NCBI GenBank assembly: GCA_945835865.1
Contig: CAMAJQ010000018.1
Span: forward strand, 1-8,252
DNA from: an uncultured Clostridia bacterium
GTDB taxonomy: Bacteria; Bacillota; Clostridia; Christensenellales; Borkfalkiaceae
Reading direction: 5' to 3'
DNA: 8,252 bases
In this document: positions 4,110 through 8,252 of the stretch, piece by piece
Layout of the letters: every line of letters starts with the position of its first letter
Numbering within the stretch: the first letter of the stretch is position 1
Translations under genes and position numbers: made by a program
The notes under the pieces: generated by a model
Told to the model about the DNA's origin: nothing
Databases searched by the model: none
Seen by the model: only the letters and a program-made list of their open reading frames with translations

Positions 4110-6374
4110 ATGAAAAAAAAAGGTATCGGCTATAAGACCGCGGCGAGATATTGTTTCGTCGCTCTTTCCTTTCTCCTCTTCTCCTCTCTGGATGCTTATT
4201 TCACCCCCTTTTCCCTCGCGCTTCTCGTCGCCGATCTCTACGTCGGGCTCAACCCGATCGCCCTGCTCACCTTCTATATCCTCTCCTTCACCGTATCCTT
4301 TTCGGTGCGGACGCTGCTTGCAGAAACGATGGGAGGGGTCTTTTTCACCGCCGCGTTCTGCCTGATGAAAAAAAGCGGAAAAAAACCTTCCGCAAGCCTG
4401 GCAATTTTCACGGTGATCGCCTTATTGCCCTACATATTTATGGAGACCTGCTACGACTACGCCCTGCGCACCGCCCTCGCGGCGGCGGTCGTTCTTCTCT
4501 CCTACGTCATGATCCCCGCGGCGAAAGTGTGGCTGATCAAGCGGTTGAAATACAAACTTTCCACCGACGAGATCGTCTCCGCCGCCCTCGCTTACGCCCT
4601 GTTCGGCTACGGGCTGATCAACCTTGCGGGGGAATACCCCTGGAAGTGCGTTTCCGTCTTCGTTATCCTCCTCGCTTCCTCTCTCGGCGCGGGCGGGTTC
4701 GTCACGGTGGCGGGGTTCGTCTCCGCGCTTCCTTTCGCCGTCTCTCAGTTCTCCCTCACCCCCGTCGCGGTCTACTGCGCTTTCGCCGTCGTGGCGATCA
4801 CCTTCGTCGGATACTCCCGCCTGCTCGCGGCGACCCTCGTCGTCGGCACGGAAGCCGCCCTTTATCTGCTGACCGACGTCTACGCGGGGTCGTCTCCCCT
4901 TTCCCTGATCTGTATTCTCATTCCGACCGTCGTCTATCTCTTTCTTCCCCCGAGCCTCTTCCGTTCGGTCCGGGACAGGCTGCGGACGTACCGCGCGAAC
5001 AATCTCGGCAGGTATTCCGTCAACCGCAACCGCTCCGCTCTGTCGGGGAAACTATACGAAATTTCCGCCGTCTTCGACGAGATGACGTCTTCCCTGAAAA
5101 AACTGAGCGAATGTACGGTCAACGAAGAGAGTCTGAAAGAGCGGATCACGGACGGCGTGCTCCTTTCCGTCTGCAGCGAATGTCCCGCCCTTAACAAATG
5201 CCGCAACCGCTCCTTCCCCGAACGGGAAGACCTGATGAAAGTCGTCTCCATCGGCATCGCGAAACGGAAAGTCAATCTCGTCGATTTTCCGAAAGGATTC
5301 ACCGACGTCTGCCGTTACAGCGAAAGCCTCGTCTTCGAGTTCAATAAACTCATCCGCGAATACGAACAGAACGTCGCGCGGGCGACCTCGATGGAAAGCG
5401 GAAAGGAACTGATCGCCGCGCAGGCGGAAGGACTTTCCGAGGTACTGAAAAATCTCGCGTTTTCGCTCAGCCGCAACCTCGAGGTGCGCGGGGATCTCGA
5501 AAACCGTATCCGCGACAACCTCTCGCAGTGCGGCATTTTCGCCACCGAAACGCTCGTCTTCGGCGAAGGAAACGACGCGGAGATCAACGTCGTTCTCCCT
5601 GCTTCCGACCTGGAAAACCCCTTTTTTCTCAAAGCGGTCGGGGAGGTGACGGGTTTCCCCGTCGTCGTTTCCGCCCGAAACAATCTCTCGGAAACGCTGT
5701 CCGCCCTCACCCTGAGACGGGCGCCGACCTACGACGCGGCGTTCGGGCTCGCGCAGGCGACCAAAGCAAACAAGACGAAGAGCGGGGACACGCACTCCGT
5801 CACGAAAATTTCCGAAGGGAAATTTCTCGTCGCCCTCAACGACGGCATGGGAAGCGGAAAAAAAGCCGAAGATATCTCTTCCACCGCGATCTCCCTCATC
5901 GAAACTTTTTATAAAGCGGGACTTTCCTCTCCCCTCGTACTGTCCACCGTCAATAAAATCCTCACTTTCGACCGCGAGGACAATTTTACCGCCCTCGACG
6001 TGGGTATCGTCGACCTCTTTTCGGGACAGGCGGATTTCATCAAAATCGGCTCTCCTTATTCCTTCATCGTTTCCAACGACTCCGTGAAGGTCATCGAGGG
6101 AAGTTCTCTTCCCCTCGGGATCCTCGACGAGATGAAACCCTCCGTCTGCAAAACCGCCCTGAAAAGCGGAGACGTCGTCGTCTTCGTGAGCGACGGCGTT
6201 TCGGACGCCTTCGGCTCCTCGTCGGATATCATTGATTTTCTCTCTTCCGAAAAAGCCCTGAACCCCAAAGCCCTCGCCGACTCTATTTTAAACCGCGCCC
6301 TGTTTGAAAACGGAGGCGTCGCCAAGGACGACATGACGGCTTTCTGCATCCGCCTGTTCGACCGCGCGGGCTGA
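4110..6374 (+). CDS. spoIIE: Stage II sporulation protein E, membrane-bound PP2C serine phosphatase
   Basis: SpoIIE dephosphorylates the anti-anti-sigma factor SpoIIAA at the sporulation septum and so releases sigma-F in the forespore; it also takes part in asymmetric division with FtsZ. The 754 residues (827 in B. subtilis) begin with about ten hydrophobic helices within residues 10-285. A charged linker of about 285-540 follows, with a cysteine cluster at C355, C358 and C364. The PP2C/SpoIIE phosphatase domain runs from about 545 to 750. Metal-binding motifs are intact: NDGMG with D578, VSDGVSD with D695, and KDDMT with D740 and D741. The start ATG has only a weak ribosome site, GGCGG at 4098-4102, seven bases upstream. 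Codons 2-4 form a run of nine A. Transcription is probably from the -10 box at 4081. After the stop, a short GCGGG/CCCGC stem (6385-6403) has no T run, so no clear terminator separates it from the next unit. Confidence 0.96.
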   Translation: MKKKGIGYKTAARYCFVALSFLLFSSLDAYFTPFSLALLVADLYVGLNPIALLTFYILSFTVSFSVRTLLAETMGGVFFTAAFCLMKKSGKKPSASLAIFTVIALLPYIFMETCYDYALRTALAAAVVLLSYVMIPAAKVWLIKRLKYKLSTDEIVSAALAYALFGYGLINLAGEYPWKCVSVFVILLASSLGAGGFVTVAGFVSALPFAVSQFSLTPVAVYCAFAVVAITFVGYSRLLAATLVVGTEAALYLLTDVYAGSSPLSLICILIPTVVYLFLPPSLFRSVRDRLRTYRANNLGRYSVNRNRSALSGKLYEISAVFDEMTSSLKKLSECTVNEESLKERITDGVLLSVCSECPALNKCRNRSFPEREDLMKVVSIGIAKRKVNLVDFPKGFTDVCRYSESLVFEFNKLIREYEQNVARATSMESGKELIAAQAEGLSEVLKNLAFSLSRNLEVRGDLENRIRDNLSQCGIFATETLVFGEGNDAEINVVLPASDLENPFFLKAVGEVTGFPVVVSARNNLSETLSALTLRRAPTYDAAFGLAQATKANKTKSGDTHSVTKISEGKFLVALNDGMGSGKKAEDISSTAISLIETFYKAGLSSPLVLSTVNKILTFDREDNFTALDVGIVDLFSGQADFIKIGSPYSFIVSNDSVKVIEGSSLPLGILDEMKPSVCKTALKSGDVVVFVSDGVSDAFGSSSDIIDFLSSEKALNPKALADSILNRALFENGGVAKDDMTAFCIRLFDRAG

Positions 6375-6460
6375 ATCTTTTCACGCGGGCTCACCGACCC
6401 CGCCCGGAGATCCGGAAAGACGTCCCCCGAAAAAAAATTCCGTAAAACCGTCATAAACAC

Positions 6461-6488
6461 TTGATTTTTCCCGAAAAGGTGGTATAAT
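6461..6488 (+). promoter_or_regulatory. Sigma-A promoter upstream of the structured leader
   Basis: TTGATT (6461-6466) and a perfect TATAAT (6483-6488) are separated by 16 bases. The expected transcript start is near 6495, leaving about 145 bases before the GTG start at 6640. Between the spoIIE stop and this promoter (6375-6460) no gene or clear terminator is visible. Confidence 0.75.
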
Positions 6489-6490
6489 GA

Positions 6491-6645
6491 CGGCGCGTCT
6501 GGAAATTCTAACGTCGGGCGGAGGATCGGAAAACCCTTCCCGCCCCTCAACGGCGGAATATCCGTAAAGACGGAGATGTGCCGCGCTCTCCGCCCGCAAG
6601 GGATCTTTCCGTTCCCGCCGCCCGAAAAGGCGGTGAGACGTGTCG
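6491..6645 (+). ncRNA. Candidate structured RNA or long 5' leader of unknown class
   Basis: The stretch between the promoter and the next gene can close on itself. CGGCGCGUCU (6491-6500) pairs over ten bases with AGACGUGUCG (6636-6645), two of them G-U. Inside, hairpins form at 6516-6545 (GGGCGG/CCGCCC), at 6552-6594 (GGCGGA/UCCGCC enclosing UCCGU-AAAG-ACGGA) and at 6615-6633 (CCGCC/GGCGG). The expected start near 6495 would trim the first few bases of the closing helix. The last hairpin covers the GGCGG ribosome site, and the closing helix covers the GTG start codon of the downstream gene. It matches no riboswitch class that I recognise. GC-rich DNA folds easily, so conservation is what would establish it. 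Confidence 0.35.
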
Positions 6646-7128
6646 GAATTCTATCGCTTCGTAACCGCGTCCCGTTTCTTCGGTTCGGGCACGGCGATCC
6701 TCGCGTTCGCCGTATTCGTTCTCCTGAAGTTCACGGAAAGACGCATCCGGGAAGGAAACCGGAAGGGAATCGCCGTCGCGGCGTTTTCCTTTTCCTTTTG
6801 CCTTCTCACCCTTCTCTTTTTCCTCGGCAAGCGCGAGGGCTCTCTGCCCGACCTGATTCGGGAGGCGATCGCCGTGGCGGGCGTATCCCTTTTCCTGAAA
6901 GACGTAGCGCCCGCCCGCAAGGACCCTCCGGACGGCGGAAACCCTCCGTCCTCCCCCGCCCGCGAAGGCAGCCCCGACCTTCCGGAAGGGGGCGGAAAGG
7001 CTTTTCTCCGTCCCTTCCGCCTTCTTTTTCCCCGCTCCGCGGGAAAAAAACGAAAACGGATGCCGGAAAGGACCCGTCCTTTCTGCGAGACGCCGGAAAG
7101 AAAGAGAGACGACGAAAAAGAGGAATAG
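6640..7128 (+). CDS. Small membrane protein of unknown function
   Basis: I do not recognise this 162-residue protein. It starts at GTG 6640, with GGCGG six bases upstream. Two membrane helices are clear, at about residues 14-30 and 44-62, joined by the basic loop KFTERRIREGNRKG; a third, amphipathic or hydrophobic segment lies at about 72-88. The remaining 75 residues are rich in Pro, Gly, Arg and Lys and look disordered, ending in a charged tail (ERKRDDEKEE). There is no signal peptidase site and no catalytic motif. Third-position usage resembles spoIIE, and no other frame over this stretch gives a protein-like sequence, so it is probably a real gene. It has its own promoter and a foldable leader, and is followed by a hairpin and a terminator, so it appears to be a single-gene unit. 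Confidence 0.65.
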   Translation: MSEFYRFVTASRFFGSGTAILAFAVFVLLKFTERRIREGNRKGIAVAAFSFSFCLLTLLFFLGKREGSLPDLIREAIAVAGVSLFLKDVAPARKDPPDGGNPPSSPAREGSPDLPEGGGKAFLRPFRLLFPRSAGKKRKRMPERTRPFCETPERKRDDEKEE

Positions 7129-7135
7129 CGGTCTG

Positions 7136-7165
7136 CGCTTCGGTTCCCTTCGGGGAGCCGGAGCG
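7136..7165 (+). other. Stable UUCG-capped hairpin after the 6640-7128 gene
   Basis: A 13-bp stem (7136-7148 with 7153-7165) closes on a UUCG tetraloop within a C(UUCG)G context, one of the most stable RNA loops. It begins seven bases after the TAG stop. No U run follows, so it more likely protects the mRNA 3' end or assists the terminator 34 bases downstream. Confidence 0.55.
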
Positions 7166-7198
7166 ATCCGCCCCGCCGCATATTTCCCCGAAAAACGA

Positions 7199-7233
7199 TA
7201 AAATTGCCGATAAGCGACTTATCGGCAATTTTA
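7199..7233. terminator. Bidirectional terminator between convergent genes
   Basis: A perfect 16-bp inverted repeat (7199-7214 with 7218-7233) has a three-base loop, CGA. The core GCCGATAAG is flanked by AAAATT on one side and AATTTT on the other, so both strands give a stem ending in U residues. It lies between the plus-strand gene ending at 7128 and the minus-strand gene ending at 7247, and should stop transcription from both. Confidence 0.85.
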
Positions 7234-7246
7234 CAATATCAAAAAA

Positions 7247-8252
7247 TCAGAAAACCAACCCGACCGAAGAGAGAATTTTTTTCGTCTTCTCCCGTTCTTC
7301 TTTGGTCATGCGGGCGTTGAGGGCGAGTTCGTTCATTCCCCTTTTCGCCCCGCCCGAAAAGAGAAGGGAAAACCATCTTCTCGCCTCGTAAACGGGCAGA
7401 AGCCACTTGTGCTTTTCCAGAGAGGGATAACGGCAAACCAGAGATCCGTAAGGGAGAAAGATCCGGGAAAGCGCGTAGCCGAGTTTTCCCCCTTTCCTGT
7501 CCTGCGAAACGGCTACGCGATTGCTCGTCGAACCGTAAACGCCCCCTTTCAGAACGAATTCCCCGAGCAAGTCCGTCCTTTCGTCTCCCTCTTCCCCTCC
7601 GAACCACGTTTCGGACAGACGGGTCGCCGCCTCGGCAAACGCCGAAAGACCGCCTTCCCGAAGGAGAGCATCCCGCTTTGCCCCGTCGGTTTTCCCGCCG
7701 TGATTCAGGATCCACAGGTCGATCAGAGGGCGGACCCCGCAGCCGCCGTGCACGAGGTGTTTCGCCGTGTGCGCAACGTGATAATAATAGAAGAATTCTT
7801 CCGTCATGGCGTATTCTCTCCCCTCTCCCTTTTTTACGGCGTTTTCCCACACGGCGCGGAGAGGAAGATCGGCTTTCCCGACCGTATCGCTTTCGATCAG
7901 ACCGTAATGCAATTCGACGTGAACTTCCGACGGAGAGAAAAAGGAAAGATCGTGCGTGCCCTTTCCCTCGAAGCGGTAGCCTCTGCCCGTCAGAACTTCT
8001 TTCGCTTTTTCCGCGTCCTCTTCCCGCACGAGCACGTCGATATCGCAACTCGTCCGCATCCACGGCTCGGGGTATTCCGCCCGCAGGACGGCTCCCTTCA
8101 GGGGGAGATAATCGATCCCGCCTTCCGCCAGCGTCTTCCCGAGAGATTCCAGGTCCGCCGTCAGGTTTTCACAGCGGTATAACGCCGTAAACAGCCTTTT
8201 CCGAAACTGTTCGGCAACCTTCCCCGCAGGCAGGAGTCCGTCTTTCGACAAC
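7247..8252 (-). CDS. Nucleotidyltransferase family protein (NTP_transf_5-like), 5' end outside window
   Basis: The visible 334 codons, counted from TTG at 8251-8249, carry the signature of the uncharacterised nucleotidyltransferase family. It reads LPLKGAVL (residues 49-56), AEYPEPWMR (58-66) and the metal-binding pair DID at D70 and D72 in CDIDVLV, followed by HVELHYGL (111-118) with E113 as the likely third carboxylate. The C-terminal half is helical with HVAHTAKHLVHGGCGVRPLIDLW (about 158-180), also typical. The substrate of this family is not established; members occur in polysaccharide and peptide-modification clusters. The TTG at the edge is probably an internal leucine, since the family usually has several dozen more residues before the LKG motif. 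The gene converges on the preceding unit and shares its terminator; its promoter lies outside. The stop is TGA at 7249-7247. Confidence 0.8.
   Translation of the reverse strand, partial: LSKDGLLPAGKVAEQFRKRLFTALYRCENLTADLESLGKTLAEGGIDYLPLKGAVLRAEYPEPWMRTSCDIDVLVREEDAEKAKEVLTGRGYRFEGKGTHDLSFFSPSEVHVELHYGLIESDTVGKADLPLRAVWENAVKKGEGREYAMTEEFFYYYHVAHTAKHLVHGGCGVRPLIDLWILNHGGKTDGAKRDALLREGGLSAFAEAATRLSETWFGGEEGDERTDLLGEFVLKGGVYGSTSNRVAVSQDRKGGKLGYALSRIFLPYGSLVCRYPSLEKHKWLLPVYEARRWFSLLFSGGAKRGMNELALNARMTKEEREKTKKILSSVGLVF

Noticed and set aside
6385..6403. GCGGG/CCCGC stem after spoIIE as a terminator.
   Set aside because: Only five pairs, and no T run follows, so it does not qualify as an intrinsic terminator.
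6487..6567. Possible 26-codon upstream ORF starting at the ATG at 6487.
   Set aside because: Its ATG overlaps the TATAAT -10 box, so it would not be in the transcript, and there is no ribosome site.
6576..7391. 271-codon plus-strand frame overlapping the small membrane protein gene.
   Set aside because: It runs through the hairpin, the terminator and into the antisense of the nucleotidyltransferase gene, and its sequence is arginine- and proline-rich without protein-like segments.

Overview
The window looks like a chromosomal segment of an endospore-forming member of the Firmicutes (class Clostridia most likely), with a GC-rich coding style (C or G at most third positions) and AT-rich control regions. 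The evidence is gene content and order: yqfC-yqfD-phoH followed by a seven-transmembrane gene in the place of yqfF/pgpH, and a spoIIE gene for the sporulation phosphatase. An uncultured gut-type lineage is possible, but the sequence alone does not prove it.

Layout. (1) Positions 1-2941, minus strand: a four-gene operon read right to left, yqfC, yqfD, phoH (TTG start) and the 5' part of a PgpH/YqfF-like membrane gene that runs off the window. Its start codon follows an in-frame stop, and the large extracytoplasmic sensor normally found between the first and second membrane helices appears to be missing. A sigma-E-like promoter sits upstream of yqfC. (2) Positions 2945-3309: a divergent control region of about 365 bases. 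On the plus strand it holds a near-perfect housekeeping promoter, a TPP riboswitch, and an attenuator whose terminator and antiterminator can both be drawn base by base. (3) thiT (plus), the thiamine-binding subunit of an ECF transporter. (4) A compact thiT-spoIIE junction in which a terminator hairpin, the spoIIE -10 box and the spoIIE ribosome binding site are nested, with a Spo0A-box-like site upstream. (5) spoIIE (plus), with N-terminal membrane region and C-terminal PP2C phosphatase. (6) Positions 6375-6639: a strong promoter and a GC-rich leader that can fold into a closed, multi-helix RNA, followed by a small unrecognised membrane protein gene with a GTG start. (7) A UUCG hairpin and a 16-bp inverted repeat, which probably ends transcription from both sides. 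(8) A minus-strand nucleotidyltransferase-family gene, cut by the right edge.

How the parts fit together. Two units (yqfC-yqfD and spoIIE) serve sporulation, the first in the mother cell and the second in activating sigma-F in the forespore. thiT is an independent, TPP-repressed vitamin uptake gene. The most unusual parts are the nested thiT-spoIIE junction, the structured leader at 6491-6645 with its unknown membrane protein, and the sensor-less PgpH-like protein. No CRISPR array, insertion sequence, tRNA or rRNA was seen.
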